DNA of 64,000 nucleotides from Evansella vedderi (GCF_030813435.1 NZ_JAUSUG010000003.1:186001-250000); one strand, 5' to 3'; numbered from the stretch's first letter, positions 46,777 through 56,890 are shown. The notes: a model not told the origin generated them from the letters alone. Made by a program: numbers and translations.

Positions 46777-47142
46777 CTAAGGGTTAGTTACGCGTACTCC
46801 TTGTACAAAAATATTAACTGAATCCACCTTTAAACCAAGCATTTGTTCTAATTGGTATTTTACCTTTGATTGTACATTATGAGCTACTTCTGAAATTTTT
46901 GTTCCGTAGCTTACAATAATATACATATCAATGTGGATTTCATCATCTTCTAATTCTCGAATAATAACGCCCCTGCCCAAGTTTTCTTTCCCTAAGAGGT
47001 CAGTGATACCGTCTTTTAATTGTTTCTGAGATGCCATTCCCACTATTCCATAGCAATCGATAGCTGCTCCTCCAGCTATCACGGCCACCACTTCTTTTGA
47101 AACGTCAATTTTTCCATAGTTCGTTTTCATTTCGATGGTCAT
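46777..47142 (-). CDS. yloU: Asp23/Gls24 family envelope stress response protein YloU
   Basis: Small conserved protein, always before fakA in Bacillaceae. The 121 residues include YGKIDVSKEVVAVIAGGAAI and the Asp23 pattern VSYGTKISEVAHNVQSKVKY. AAAGGAGG precedes the ATG by 7 nt. In staphylococci Asp23 is membrane-tethered and linked to wall stress; the role of YloU is unproven. Divergent from rpmB across a 250-bp region. Confidence 0.93.
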   Translation of the reverse strand: MTIEMKTNYGKIDVSKEVVAVIAGGAAIDCYGIVGMASQKQLKDGITDLLGKENLGRGVIIRELEDDEIHIDMYIIVSYGTKISEVAHNVQSKVKYQLEQMLGLKVDSVNIFVQGVRVTNP

Positions 47143-47293
47143 GCAAACGCCTCCTTTGGGTCTTTTACCTTACTGGCTAAAGTCATTTTACTATATATAA
47201 TTGTTTTTTAAAAGAAAACATCGTATGTATTAATAATTCTATATGTAGACCATACTGTCAAGCATTTCCCCTTGAAACTTTCATCATTTTAAC

Positions 47294-47322
47294 TTGAAAT
47301 CTTTTTATCCTTATGCTAAGAT
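47294..47322 (+). promoter_or_regulatory. Candidate promoter of rpmB
   Basis: TTGAAA and TAAGAT are separated by exactly 17 bp, and the start codon lies 70 bp further on. Confidence 0.6.
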
Positions 47323-47392
47323 TACTTAGTGTTTTTAAAAGTGAATCGTTCAATGTAGTTGAACCGCTCGTGTATGTGAAGGAGGGAAAATC

Positions 47393-47581
47393 ATGTCTCG
47401 TAAATGCGTAATTACTGGTAAAGGACCACGCTCTGGTAACAAGCGTTCCCACGCTTTAAATGCAACAAAACGTCGTTGGGGTGCTAACGTACAAAAGGTC
47501 CGTATTTTAGTTGACGGTAAACCAAAGCGTGTATACGTTTCTGCTAAAGCACTTAAATCAGGTAAAGTAGAACGTGTTTAA
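47393..47581 (+). CDS. rpmB: 50S ribosomal protein L28
   Basis: The 62-residue protein starts [20 protein letters not shown] and contains [19 protein letters not shown], the family signature. GAAGGAGGG precedes the ATG by about 6 nt. The N-terminal Cys5 is single; the paired cysteines of zinc-binding L28 forms are not present. Single-gene plus-strand unit with its own promoter and terminator, divergent from the Asp23-family gene as in B. subtilis. Confidence 0.97.
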   Translation: MSRKCVITGKGPRSGNKRSHALNATKRRWGANVQKVRILVDGKPKRVYVSAKALKSGKVERV

Positions 47582-47639
47582 TTAGATGTACTGCCCTGAT
47601 CAAAATCACTTATTTGATCACAATCTTATAATTATACTA

Positions 47640-47666
47640 AAAAACGGCGCTTATGCGCCGTTTTTT
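47640..47666 (+). terminator. Rho-independent terminator of rpmB
   Basis: AAAACGGCGC and GCGCCGTTTT pair around a TTAT loop and end in six Ts, about 60 bp after the stop. Confidence 0.95.
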
Positions 47667-47694
47667 CATTAGGCTGATTTCGAAACTATGTTGC

Positions 47695-47955
47695 TTTTTT
47701 TAAAAGCTGTTTTATAATTGTGCTCTTGCGATTACTCAACGTATAAAAATATGTTGTTTTTATGATAGTTGGCTTGGATACGCTACAGGCGGATCAATTA
47801 CGCCTAAAAGCAACCCCACGTCCTGGTTCAGCGGGCAACGCTTCAGCATACTCGTGAAGGAACGCTCGTAGCTGTTGCTTTTTCCGTTGGAGTCGCCACC
47901 TTTCGCTTTTCCAAGCTTCTAAAAAACAACAACTTTTACGAAAACAGTCTTTTTT
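47695..47955. repeat. Dispersed repeat, family A, long copy
   Basis: Occupies most of the rpmB-spoVM gap. It contains GCGATTACTCAACG, CAGGCGGATCAATTACGCCT, CACGTCCTGGTTC, GGGCAACGCTTCAGC and TGGAGTCGCCACCTTTCG, in the same order as at 15608-15850. Confidence 0.75.
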
Positions 47956-47985
47956 TAAAAGCCTGTAGCATATCGTCACCCACTC

Positions 47986-48022
47986 CTAAAAGCCTATTAT
48001 AAGTGGGGTACCCATAATAGGC
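47986..48022 (-). terminator. Hairpin downstream of spoVM
   Basis: GCCTATTAT and ATAATAGGC form a 9-bp stem, followed on the minus strand by CTTTTAGG. It lies about 170 bp after the spoVM stop; the stretch between (48023-48195) shows nothing else. Confidence 0.6.
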
Positions 48023-48195
48023 GAGCGAAGAGAATTACTTCGCCGTTTATCATTTAATATGTCTCTCCCTGAACTCCTAACTTTACTTAGGGGATGAGAC
48101 ATGGAACATGGAGCGTGCCACTGACATAAAGAAGGTCGCTAATACCTTATTAAATAACTTATTAAAACAAGAAATGTAGTAGTTTTGTATAAGGT

Positions 48196-48276
48196 CTACC
48201 CTTTCTTAAATGCACCTAAACACGCTTTTACAAACCCGCCGATGAACTTAGGTAATTTGATCGTATAAAACTTCAT
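48196..48276 (-). CDS. spoVM: Stage V sporulation protein M
   Basis: A 26-residue amphipathic peptide that marks the convex forespore membrane and anchors the SpoIVA coat basement layer. The frame reads MKFYTIKLPKFIGGFVKACL then GAFKKG, matching B. subtilis SpoVM in length and pattern, including the structurally important Pro9. GAGGAGGGGG lies just upstream of the ATG. Its position between rpmB and rpe is conserved. It should be expressed in the mother cell under sigma-E; I could not identify that promoter with confidence in the 563-bp upstream gap. Confidence 0.95.
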   Translation of the reverse strand: MKFYTIKLPKFIGGFVKACLGAFKKG

Positions 48277-48700
48277 TTTTCCCCCTCCTCGAATGAGCTG
48301 CCCTTGCCACATTAAGGACATGTTGAGTTAAAATAAACGTGCTTCGTTATTATCCATTATATTCATTGAGTCGGAAATAGTACCTATTTTCTTAGAAAAC
48401 CTTCTCCTTCTAAACTTTTTTTAAGAATTCTATTCGGTGTTTCCTGCTAAGTAAGGGTTATAAGACATTTACCTCTTAGTTAATGGTATTTTTTTTAAAA
48501 GAAAGAGTAGCTTTCAAAATTTAAATGCATCTCCGACATTAAAACTAGATGTAAATATGATTAAGATACACTTTAATGAATAACAACGATTCTTCCAGAA
48601 ATTCCTATTCACCCTTGATAGCTATGAAAGAGATACATTAATAATCACTTTTCTCTATACCATATTCAGCATACTCCTATACTGTGATTCCGTTATATAG
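48277..48700 (-). other. spoVM upstream region
   Basis: AT-rich gap with no coding potential. thiN (yloS), which lies here in B. subtilis, is absent. A sigma-E promoter for spoVM must lie here, but no sequence matches the CATACAMT-type -10 well. Confidence 0.4.
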
Positions 48701-48717
48701 GTATTCGATAGAGTGGG

Positions 48718-48815
48718 CGGCGTAAAGTTTTTTTAGCATACACGTTACAGGCGGACGTTTTCCCCTTCTCCAAGCTTTTAAAAAAACATCGTTTGCAAAA
48801 ACAACCTTTAAATTA
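48718..48815. repeat. Dispersed repeat, family A, internally deleted copy
   Basis: Contains CGTTACAGGCGGACG and CTCCAAGCTTTTAAAAAAAC, the two ends of the family A repeat with most of the middle missing. It lies just downstream of rpe, where thiN would be expected. Confidence 0.55.
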
Positions 48816-48843
48816 TAAAAGGAGCGCAATGCGCTCCTTTTAT
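48816..48843 (-). terminator. Rho-independent terminator of rpe
   Basis: AAAAGGAGCGC and GCGCTCCTTTT pair around a 3-nt loop; the stem overlaps the rpe stop codon and is followed by ATAATTT on the minus strand. Confidence 0.85.
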
Positions 48844-49490
48844 AATGTTCCCCTAATGGAATCAATAGCCTGTTTTCGATTACGGCTTTTATAAACTGCA
48901 GACCCTGCAACTAATACATTTGCCCCCGCTTCAATACATTGTTTTGCGGTGTCTGGATTGACTCCCCCATCCACCTCTATATCAATGGATCTGCCAATTT
49001 GGTTCACTAAATTACGAACCTGTGTGATCTTAGGAAGTACAGAAGGAATAAATGCTTGTCCTCCAAACCCTGGGTTCACAGTCATTAGCAAAACTAAGTC
49101 TACATCCTCTATGATATTTTCAATCATTGAAACAGGTGTTGCCGGATTAATGACAACACCCGGTTTGACACCATGTTCCTTAATTAAATGAATCGTCCTA
49201 TGCAAATGTCTAGTAGCCTCAGCATGTACACTAATAATATCTGCTCCAGCCTTTGAAAACTCTGATATATACCGATCCGGATCTTCAATCATTAAGTGAA
49301 CATCTAAAGGAAGCTTTGTTATAGGTCGAATAGCGTCTACGACTAATGGACCTATCGTTATATTAGGTACAAAATGACCATCCATAACATCCACATGGAT
49401 ATAATCTGCGCCTCCCTGTTCCACATCAGCTATTTCTTCCCCAAGCCTGGAGAAATCTGCCGACAAAATTGATGGTGCAATTTTAATCAT
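48840..49490 (-). CDS. rpe: Ribulose-phosphate 3-epimerase
   Basis: Pentose phosphate pathway enzyme that interconverts ribulose 5-phosphate and xylulose 5-phosphate. The 216-residue TIM barrel has [13 protein letters not shown] at the start, the metal-binding [12 protein letters not shown] near residue 32, [10 protein letters not shown] near 65, [10 protein letters not shown] near 138 and [10 protein letters not shown] near 173. It begins 1 bp after rsgA, so the two are coupled. The usual downstream gene thiN is missing. Confidence 0.97.
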   Translation of the reverse strand: MIKIAPSILSADFSRLGEEIADVEQGGADYIHVDVMDGHFVPNITIGPLVVDAIRPITKLPLDVHLMIEDPDRYISEFSKAGADIISVHAEATRHLHRTIHLIKEHGVKPGVVINPATPVSMIENIIEDVDLVLLMTVNPGFGGQAFIPSVLPKITQVRNLVNQIGRSIDIEVDGGVNPDTAKQCIEAGANVLVAGSAVYKSRNRKQAIDSIRGTL

Positions 49491-49491
49491 T

Positions 49492-50376
49492 TCAGTACCT
49501 CCGTTTTTGTGATTTTATCTCATTTATAAAGTCAATATAGTGCTCATAACGATAATTAGGTATTTCGCCGGAAGCAACACTTTCTTTTACGGCACATTTT
49601 GGCTCATTAACATGTGTACATCCTCGAAATTTACATTCACTCATACGATCTCGCATTTCAGGAAAACAAAAGGTCAAGTCCTCCACTTCAATACCCTCAA
49701 AATCTAAAGAGCTAAATCCTGGAGTATCTGCAACATAGCCTCCACCGTCAAATGGAATAAGTTCTACATGTCTTGTGGTGTGCTTTCCCCTCCCTAAACT
49801 TTTAGAAATCGGGGCCGTTTCAATATTTAATTCAGGCTTTAGGGCATTTAATAGGGATGACTTGCCAACACCCGATTGGCCAGCAAAGACAGAAACTTTA
49901 TTCACTAAGTAGGGACGTAGTGCCTCAATCGTTTCATCAACATAAATGGATGTACTGACCACCTCATAATTCAGTTGACGATATTCCTTTTCAAAAGATT
50001 GAATTTCCTCGCCCTTCTCCTTTTCTAATAAATCAATTTTAGATAAACAAATGATCGGCACTATATCATTGGCCTCAACATGAACTAAGAATCGATCTAG
50101 CAGCAAAGAGCTAAAGGAAGGTTCTTCTGTAGAAAAAACAAGAATTGCTTGATCTACATTGCAAATTGGAGGGCGGACTAATTCATTCTTTCGCTCATAA
50201 ACTTCTAACACATACCCATCTGTTTTATTGGCAGCCTCAAACTCAACCCAATCTCCAACTAGTGGAGTGATCTTTCTTTTGCGAAAATTACCCCGCCCAC
50301 GGCATTGGAATACTCCATCCTTATTTTCAACATAATAGAAACCACTTAGTGCTTTAATTATTCTACCTTGCCCCAT
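49492..50376 (-). CDS. rsgA: Ribosome small-subunit GTPase RsgA (CpgA)
   Basis: Late 30S assembly factor; B. subtilis CpgA is also a PrkC substrate. From ATG 50376 (GGAGGT, 5 nt) it has 294 residues. An N-terminal OB fold is followed by the permuted G domain: G4 [12 protein letters not shown] near 112, G1 [14 protein letters not shown] near 167, G3 DTPGFSSL near 217. The C-terminal zinc site is [14 protein letters not shown]. It follows prkC, in the order prpC-prkC-rsgA-rpe. Confidence 0.96.
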   Translation of the reverse strand: MGQGRIIKALSGFYYVENKDGVFQCRGRGNFRKRKITPLVGDWVEFEAANKTDGYVLEVYERKNELVRPPICNVDQAILVFSTEEPSFSSLLLDRFLVHVEANDIVPIICLSKIDLLEKEKGEEIQSFEKEYRQLNYEVVSTSIYVDETIEALRPYLVNKVSVFAGQSGVGKSSLLNALKPELNIETAPISKSLGRGKHTTRHVELIPFDGGGYVADTPGFSSLDFEGIEVEDLTFCFPEMRDRMSECKFRGCTHVNEPKCAVKESVASGEIPNYRYEHYIDFINEIKSQKRRY

Positions 50377-50536
50377 TAGTACCTCCATAAATGCCCACTT
50401 CAGATTGCTCCTTTTTTTTTTGTTATTATAGGCGTTTTACTTATAATAATGTAGTAATTTATGTCACTGAAATAAAAAAATGTCTTGCTATGCCCTATCA
50501 CCGTTTCTCCATGACCTTAGGGCATTCATTACTTTT

Positions 50537-52549
50537 CTATTGATATTGTCTCAATTCTTCGTACGTATATTCAAATGGTGATTTTTCATGTTCCTCGCCA
50601 TCTACGTATAACAGTAGGAATCCGCTTCCTCCTGGTGCTACAGTTAATGGTACATGAAATCTCCTGCTCTCACTAATTTCTTCTTCCACAACCATCTTAG
50701 GGGCTGTATTCATCATATCAATAACAGAGATTCTAATCCGGTATGTCGGTTTTTCTTCACCATCACCATTACCTTCAGGAACATTAACATTAAATGGAAC
50801 AGTTGCTGTAATAGGTTGATCCTCTGGTTCTTCCTCTGGCTCTGGTCCAAGGGAAAAGGTCACCGTTACTCTTGTTCTGTCCCGTAGTTCTTCATTCCTT
50901 GGAGGGTCTTGTGCAAATGCTTTTCCCTCTTCCATTGTTGGGTGGTGTTCCTCTTTAAACACTATTTCACTAAACATATTATTTCCGGATAATAATCGAT
51001 TCACTTCATCCTGGGTCATACCGTAAAGATTTGGCATGTTAACTGTCGGGCGTTTACTTAACGTTAAGGTGACTACCGTTTCCTTTGGAATAACAAGTTC
51101 TCCAGGTTCAGGGGATTGGTCTAGGACTATATCGTCATCGTGCTCCGTTGATTCCCTATATTCATATTGTCTATCCATGTAATCTTCTAGTATACGCTCT
51201 GCCCTTTCCTGTGACTCTCCAATGACATCTACCATTTCCACCGGTTCCGTTCCTTCACTGACAATTAATCTAACCGTAGCTCCAACCTTCACTGTATAAC
51301 CAGCACGTGGATTATGGCTGATAACATGTCCTTCTTCTACATCCTCATCAAAACGAAGCTCCTTTTCTACCTCTAGCTTTAAATCTGTTAATTTTTCATA
51401 TGCCTCTTCATATTCCATACCTATTAAATCATCAGGGATTGTTACATCTTCCACGTGAAGCCAACTAGGAATCAATGAAAATGCAACATACATCGTAGCC
51501 AAAATAAAGAATAAGGTAAATAATGATGTTATAATCCAAAACTTTAGTGATTTCTTCTTATTTTTTTTATTCTTTCCATTCCCTGTGTTTATATGATTAG
51601 CTTGTCCGTCATTAGGCTTCCCATGAACCATTGTTACTTGCTCATTATCATTAGTATCATTCCCAATAATGGGGACAGCTTTTGTTGCTTCGTCATCTTT
51701 CACAGGAATTGTAACTCTTTTTTCCCCTTTACGACTTATATCAAATACAGTAATGAGATCATGAAGCATTTCATCTGTAGAATGAAAACGATCTAGTGGA
51801 TCCTTCATAGTAGCCTTTAGCACTACATTTTCGACACTTTGGGGAATAGATGGATCAATATCCCTTAAAAAAGGCAACGGTTCTTGTAAATGCTTAATGG
51901 CTACGGATACAGCGGTATCCCCGTTAAAAGGCACTTCACCAGTCAGCATTTCATACATAACAACACCAAGTGAATAAATATCAGATTTATAAGTTACATT
52001 CCCACCTCTAGCCTGTTCTGGTGATAAGTAATGAACAGATCCTAATACGGAATTAGTATGTGTAATGGTGGCATCACTAATGGCTCTGGCAATTCCGAAG
52101 TCTGTTACTTTAGCAATTCCCTCAGTACTAAGTAAAATATTGTGGGGTTTGATATCCCGATGAATAATATGATTTTCATGGGCATGCTCAATTGCCGAGG
52201 TAATTTGCTCCATAATTTGCACTGCTTCTTGTACATGAAGCTTCCCCTTTTGTTGAATATAATCCTTTAACGTATTACCACGGACGTATTCCATGACTAT
52301 ATAATAAATTTTATCCTCTTCCCCAACATCATAAATATTTACAACATTAGGATGGGACAAACTTGTGGCCGCTTGAGCTTCCCTTCTAAATCTTCTGATA
52401 AACTCCTCATCCTCAGAAAACTGTGGTTTTAGAACTTTAATGGCTACTTCCCTATCTAAGATAATGTCTTTAGCCAAATAGACATTTGCCATTCCCCCAC
52501 CGCCGATGGGCTTCAGCAGTTCATAACGGTCATTTATTCTTTTATTCAT
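50537..52549 (-). CDS. prkC: PASTA-domain Ser/Thr protein kinase PrkC
   Basis: Membrane receptor kinase that senses muropeptides or lipid II and controls wall metabolism and spore germination. From ATG 52549 it has 670 residues. Kinase motifs: IGGGGMANVY near 15-24, VAIKVL with Lys38, HRDIKPHN near 132 and DFGIARA near 152. A basic juxtamembrane segment (KNKKNKKK) precedes one membrane helix (about 338-360). Three PASTA repeats follow (about 365-580), then a C-terminal beta domain of about 80 residues. The start overlaps the prpC end by 8 bp. Confidence 0.96.
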   Translation of the reverse strand: MNKRINDRYELLKPIGGGGMANVYLAKDIILDREVAIKVLKPQFSEDEEFIRRFRREAQAATSLSHPNVVNIYDVGEEDKIYYIVMEYVRGNTLKDYIQQKGKLHVQEAVQIMEQITSAIEHAHENHIIHRDIKPHNILLSTEGIAKVTDFGIARAISDATITHTNSVLGSVHYLSPEQARGGNVTYKSDIYSLGVVMYEMLTGEVPFNGDTAVSVAIKHLQEPLPFLRDIDPSIPQSVENVVLKATMKDPLDRFHSTDEMLHDLITVFDISRKGEKRVTIPVKDDEATKAVPIIGNDTNDNEQVTMVHGKPNDGQANHINTGNGKNKKNKKKSLKFWIITSLFTLFFILATMYVAFSLIPSWLHVEDVTIPDDLIGMEYEEAYEKLTDLKLEVEKELRFDEDVEEGHVISHNPRAGYTVKVGATVRLIVSEGTEPVEMVDVIGESQERAERILEDYMDRQYEYRESTEHDDDIVLDQSPEPGELVIPKETVVTLTLSKRPTVNMPNLYGMTQDEVNRLLSGNNMFSEIVFKEEHHPTMEEGKAFAQDPPRNEELRDRTRVTVTFSLGPEPEEEPEDQPITATVPFNVNVPEGNGDGEEKPTYRIRISVIDMMNTAPKMVVEEEISESRRFHVPLTVAPGGSGFLLLYVDGEEHEKSPFEYTYEELRQYQ

Positions 52550-53297
52550 CGTCTTCACTTCCTTCTGAAGTGTGACGAACAATGGCTATAGTAACGTTAT
52601 CCTCGCCACCGCGTTCATTTGCCATTTTGATTAAGTTTTCTGCAATTTCGTCTAACGTTCTTTCAAAATTTAATTGTTCACTAATATCTTTATCAAGGAC
52701 CTTATTCGTTAACCCATCGGAACAAAGTAACAGATGAGAGCCTAAATCCCAGTTGATTGTATCAATATCTATCTTAAGTTTTAACTCTGTACCTAATGCC
52801 CTCAACAACACATTTCTTCGGGGATGGTACATTGCTTCATCTTCCGTAATTTGACCAGAACGAACTAATTCACCTACTAAAGAATGATCATCTGTTATTT
52901 GTTTTAATTCATCTTGAGTCTTTAAATAAACCCTGGAATCTCCAACATTCGCCACAGAAATAAACTGGTCAGTACAAATTGCAGCAACTAACGTTGTACC
53001 CATACCATCACACTGAGGATTATTCTGGGCATGCTCAAACAGATGCCTATTTATATCATGAATCGTTTCTTCTAACCACTTCTCTGCATTTTTAGGACTG
53101 AATTTCTCTTTATTTTCTTCCCACTTATTTAACATAATTTCTTTTGTCATTTTACTTGCCACATCACCAGCTTGGTGACCGCCCATCCCGTCAGCCACGA
53201 GTGCTAGAAGCTGGCCTTGGTCATCCATTAAATAAGCTCCATCATCCTCATTGTGAGGTCTTAATTGACCCACATCTGTTCGAAATACAGCTTTCAT
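52542..53297 (-). CDS. prpC: PP2C-type protein phosphatase PrpC
   Basis: Dephosphorylates PrkC and its substrates. The 251-residue protein has the metal-binding motifs VGQLRPHNEDD near residue 9, VADGMGGHQAGD near 34, VANVGDSRVYL near 123, LLCSDGLTNKV near 189 and GGEDNVTIAIV near 233. It overlaps prkC by 8 bp and follows rlmN by 5 bp, so the three are one unit. Confidence 0.97.
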   Translation of the reverse strand: MKAVFRTDVGQLRPHNEDDGAYLMDDQGQLLALVADGMGGHQAGDVASKMTKEIMLNKWEENKEKFSPKNAEKWLEETIHDINRHLFEHAQNNPQCDGMGTTLVAAICTDQFISVANVGDSRVYLKTQDELKQITDDHSLVGELVRSGQITEDEAMYHPRRNVLLRALGTELKLKIDIDTINWDLGSHLLLCSDGLTNKVLDKDISEQLNFERTLDEIAENLIKMANERGGEDNVTIAIVRHTSEGSEDDE

Positions 53298-53302
53298 AAC
53301 AT

Positions 53303-54391
53303 TTATCCCCTCGTTTCTTCTTTCCGCTCCTTTGCCCGAAGTTGACCGCAGGCAGCATCTATGTCATGCCCTTGTTCTCTTCGAATAGTCACGTTAACTC
53401 CTCTATTTTTTAAGGTGCGTTCAAAAGCAAATATTTGCTCCTTTGGTGTTCGCACATAATCCCTCTCCAAAACATTGTTAACCGGTATTAAATTCACATG
53501 ACATTTTATTCCTTTTATTAGATTTGCCAACTCTTCCGCATCCGCAACGGAATCGTTAACACCCCCAAATAATCCATATTCAAAGGAAATTCTCCGCCCG
53601 GTTTTTTCTATATAATAGCGAATGGAATCCATTAGCTTTTCCAATGGGAATGCTCGGTTAATTGGCATTAACTTTGAGCGGATTTCTGTATTTGCGGCAT
53701 GCAGGGAGATGGCAAAATTGACTTGCATTCCTTCATCGGCAAATTGATAGATTTTCGGAACGACACCACTTGTTGATACAGTTATATGTCTAGCACCAAT
53801 ATTTAGACCGTAATCATGATTCACTGTCTTTATAAAACGGATGAGCTCATCGTAATTATCAAAAGGCTCGCCGATCCCCATGACTACAATGGAATCCACT
53901 CTTTCACCTTTTTCGTCTAAAAATTTCTGTGCCATTAAAACTTGAGCTACGATTTCACCCGCCTCTAGATTTCTTTTTAAACCCCCAAGTGTGGAAGCAC
54001 AGAAGGTACATCCAAGGCGGCAGCCAACTTGGGTAGTAACACAAACACTGTTACCATAGTTATGCCGCATCACAACAGTCTCAATGGAATAACCATCATT
54101 TAGCTCAAATAAAAATTTAATTGTACCATCCTTTGAGGTTTGTTCAGTAATTGTTTTTAACGTAGTCAATGAATACTCATTCGCCAAGGCACCTCTTAAA
54201 TCCTTTGACAAATTCGTCATCTTTTCAAAACTTTCTACACGTTTTACATATAACCAGTCATAAATTTGTTTTCCCCGGAATGCCGGCTCCCCTTTTTCTT
54301 TTAACCAGTCAATTAATTCATCATAGGTTAAAGAATATAAAGAGTCTTTAACTTCCGTATTTAAACCTGTATTTTTTGCTTGCGATAACAT
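53303..54391 (-). CDS. rlmN: Dual-specificity 23S rRNA/tRNA adenine-C2 methyltransferase RlmN
   Basis: Radical SAM enzyme that methylates A2503 of 23S rRNA and A37 of some tRNAs. From ATG 54391 (AAAGGTGG, 6 nt) it has 362 residues. The iron-sulfur cysteines are in [17 protein letters not shown], and a C-terminal catalytic cysteine lies in [10 protein letters not shown]. Other signatures are [16 protein letters not shown] and [11 protein letters not shown]. The in-frame ATG at 54430 adds 13 residues reaching into rsmB and is not supported. Confidence 0.96.
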   Translation of the reverse strand: MLSQAKNTGLNTEVKDSLYSLTYDELIDWLKEKGEPAFRGKQIYDWLYVKRVESFEKMTNLSKDLRGALANEYSLTTLKTITEQTSKDGTIKFLFELNDGYSIETVVMRHNYGNSVCVTTQVGCRLGCTFCASTLGGLKRNLEAGEIVAQVLMAQKFLDEKGERVDSIVVMGIGEPFDNYDELIRFIKTVNHDYGLNIGARHITVSTSGVVPKIYQFADEGMQVNFAISLHAANTEIRSKLMPINRAFPLEKLMDSIRYYIEKTGRRISFEYGLFGGVNDSVADAEELANLIKGIKCHVNLIPVNNVLERDYVRTPKEQIFAFERTLKNRGVNVTIRREQGHDIDAACGQLRAKERKEETRG

Positions 54392-54430
54392 GGTGACCCA
54401 CCTTTGAGTGTGATTTTTCCTTTCACACAA

Positions 54431-55780
54431 TTATTTTTTCATTATAGATGAAATAAAAAATCCATCGGTTCCTTTTTCACCAGGAAAAAGCTGTAACATA
54501 CCTAGTTCTGTTCCACTACAATCACGGAAAGACTCAGGTAGTCTATCCATCAGTGTTTCATCGAAATAAGCATCTTGTCTCTCTTCAACAAATGATGTAA
54601 TGACCTTATTATTCTCTTCTTTGTCTATCGTACATGTACTGTAAACTAAACGTCCACCTGCTTTTAACAATGGCCACACTGAATCTAATATATCTCGCTG
54701 AACTGTTGACAGATGATGAATATCTTCGATACTTTTAGTCCATTTTAAATCAGGTTTTCTTTGGATAACCCCTAATCCAGAGCATGGTGCATCGACTAAA
54801 ATGCGATCAAAGCTCTCTCGTTCAAAATGTTCTTCAGCGCCCCTTGCATCCATAGTTTGTACATGTATATTTGTTAGTTGGAGCCTTTGAGCTTGTTGTT
54901 CAATAAGTCCCACTTTGTGCTTGTGGATATCAAGAGAGACTACTTCCCCCCTATTGCCCATTCTTTCAGCTATATGGGTAGATTTCCCGCCTGGTGCTGC
55001 ACATGCGTCAAGGACTCGTTCATTTTCTTTAGGGTCTAAGGCGTATGCAACTAACATGGAACCTTCGTCTTGAATAGTAATCCAGCCTTTTTTATATGCT
55101 TTTGTCGGAATAACTGACCCTTTCAGAATAACGAGACTTTCTGGTATATTCTTACTTTCCTTTGCTTCAATACCATCATTCTGTAAGGATTGAATAACTT
55201 CAGCCTTTGAAGCTTTTAGTGTATTTAACCTTACAGTATGAATGGGATGTAACAGATTTGCTTCAGCCATCTTAGCTGTTTTTTCAGTACCGTATTGATT
55301 ACTCCAACGGGAAATTAACCAGACTGGATGGCTTGTCTTTACAGCGAGTTGTTCCATAGGATCTTCAATTGCTTCAGGATTTGGGAGTTCTCCACGCTGA
55401 ATGGACCGTAATATCCCATTCACCATTCCAGCAATCCCTTGATGTCCCCTTTTTTTGGCAATCTGAACGGCTTCATTTATGGCAGCATGATCAGGAATCC
55501 TGTCTAGGTACACCATTTGATAGAGAGTTAATCGTAAAAGAATTAACACCCATTTTTCTAATTTATGTAAAGGCCGCTTCGAAAATGGTGTTAAATAATA
55601 ATCGATCGTTTTTTGAAACTGAATTGTTCCATAGACAACCTCTGTTAGTAAAGGAACATCCTTAGGATTCAGCTTTGCTTTTTTAATGGTCTCGTTTAAT
55701 AACAAATGGCTATAGGCTTGGTTTTTTTCAATTTTCAAAAGTACTTCTAATGCAGACTCTCTTACATTACCTTGTTTCAT
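54431..55780 (-). CDS. rsmB: 16S rRNA (cytosine-967-C5)-methyltransferase RsmB
   Basis: The 449-residue protein has an N-terminal NusB-like RNA-binding domain (about 1-140, with VVYGTIQFQKTIDYYL) and a C-terminal Rossmann methyltransferase. AdoMet binding is at LDACAAPGGKSTHIAE near 259; the catalytic cysteines lie in DAPCSGLGVIQRKPD near 333 and YSTCTIDKEEN near 386. It starts 1 bp after fmt (stop 55782), so the genes are coupled. Confidence 0.96.
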   Translation of the reverse strand: MKQGNVRESALEVLLKIEKNQAYSHLLLNETIKKAKLNPKDVPLLTEVVYGTIQFQKTIDYYLTPFSKRPLHKLEKWVLILLRLTLYQMVYLDRIPDHAAINEAVQIAKKRGHQGIAGMVNGILRSIQRGELPNPEAIEDPMEQLAVKTSHPVWLISRWSNQYGTEKTAKMAEANLLHPIHTVRLNTLKASKAEVIQSLQNDGIEAKESKNIPESLVILKGSVIPTKAYKKGWITIQDEGSMLVAYALDPKENERVLDACAAPGGKSTHIAERMGNRGEVVSLDIHKHKVGLIEQQAQRLQLTNIHVQTMDARGAEEHFERESFDRILVDAPCSGLGVIQRKPDLKWTKSIEDIHHLSTVQRDILDSVWPLLKAGGRLVYSTCTIDKEENNKVITSFVEERQDAYFDETLMDRLPESFRDCSGTELGMLQLFPGEKGTDGFFISSIMKK

Positions 55781-55781
55781 C

Positions 55782-56723
55782 TTATTCTCCTAGCTTAAGA
55801 CCAGTTGTCCAGTCCTTCCCTGCCCCTAGTAAAAAAGTTTTTGTATCCATTCTTTTCTTTCCGGAAGGTTGAAGCTCCGTTATATTTAGTACCGTTCCTT
55901 CTCCGCAGGCTACAGAAAAGCTATTTTGATCAATCTGAATGACTGTACCTGGATCTTCGTTTATTTTCGCCGTAGATACTTCTGTCCACCATATTTTTAA
56001 CCGGCTGTTATCAAAAGTAGTATATGCCACAGGCCAAGGTACCAATCCACGGACTTGATTATATATTTCCCTAGCTGTCCTGTTCCAATTAATAATTTCT
56101 TTATCTTTCGTTATATTGGGAGCATAGCTTACCTCTGATTCATCTTGTTCCACCGCCGTAATAGACCCTTCCATAATTTCAGGAAGAGTTTCTAGAAGTA
56201 GTGAAGCTCCTAACTTACTTAACTTATCATGCATTGTTCCCGTTGTATCCGTCTCTTCAATCGGGATAGCACTCTGGGAAAGCATTGCCCCTGCATCCAA
56301 CTTTTCCACCATATACATAATGGTGATCCCCGTTTCTTTCTCCCCATCAATGATAGCTTGATGAATCGGGGCACCTCCGCGATATTTCGGAAGTAAGGAA
56401 GCATGAACATTAATACACCCTAATGGGGGTACATCGAGAAGTCCTTTAGGTAAGATTTGTCCAAATGCTGCTGTTATTAGTATGTCCGGTTGAATTTCAG
56501 CAACCTTTTGCCATTCCTCTGCTTTTTTTATTTTTTCAGGTTGGAATACTGGAATACCATGCTTTTCCGCAGCTACTTTAACTGGTGGCGGAGTTAGTTG
56601 TCGTTTCCTGCCCTTTGGCCTGTCGGGTTGAGTGACTACTAATTGAACATCATATTCATTTTCAACTAAAGCATCTAATATAGGTACTGCGAAGTCAGGT
56701 GTCCCCATAAATACTACTTTCAT
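55782..56723 (-). CDS. fmt: Methionyl-tRNA formyltransferase
   Basis: Formylates initiator Met-tRNA. The 313-residue protein begins MKVVFMGTPDFAVPILDAL. Its catalytic region GCINVHASLLPKYRGGAPIHQ supplies Asn and His, and GITIMYMVEKLDAGAML supplies the Asp. A C-terminal OB fold binds tRNA. GGAGG lies 6 nt before the ATG. In B. subtilis the deformylase gene def lies between priA and fmt; here the gap holds a repeat fragment instead. Confidence 0.96.
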   Translation of the reverse strand: MKVVFMGTPDFAVPILDALVENEYDVQLVVTQPDRPKGRKRQLTPPPVKVAAEKHGIPVFQPEKIKKAEEWQKVAEIQPDILITAAFGQILPKGLLDVPPLGCINVHASLLPKYRGGAPIHQAIIDGEKETGITIMYMVEKLDAGAMLSQSAIPIEETDTTGTMHDKLSKLGASLLLETLPEIMEGSITAVEQDESEVSYAPNITKDKEIINWNRTAREIYNQVRGLVPWPVAYTTFDNSRLKIWWTEVSTAKINEDPGTVIQIDQNSFSVACGEGTVLNITELQPSGKKRMDTKTFLLGAGKDWTTGLKLGE

Positions 56724-56744
56724 TGCCGTTCCTCCATTTCTATT

Positions 56745-56890
56745 TAAGGCTTATTTCTCAAAAAGATTATTGGTCGGATCCATTTCAGGCGGACCAATTA
56801 CGACTAAAGGCTGCCCGCAGGCAATCAGCCTCCTCGCTTCGCACCGGCATGCTCACTGCGGTGTCTTCTCCTGTTGAGACAGGACAATTC
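56745..56890. repeat. Dispersed repeat, family A fragment in place of def
   Basis: The 170-bp fmt-priA gap contains CAGGCGGACCAATTACGACT and AAAGGCTGCCCGCAGGC, related to the family A copies. No deformylase motifs (GxGLAA, EGCLS, HExDH) are found on either strand here. Confidence 0.55.

Noticed and set aside
47794-47979. 61-aa minus-strand frame between rpmB and spoVM
   Set aside because: Repeat sequence in another frame; not gene-like.
48023-48195. Small RNA or peptide downstream of spoVM
   Set aside because: A weak CCTAAC...TTAGG hairpin is present, but no promoter or terminator supports an RNA gene.
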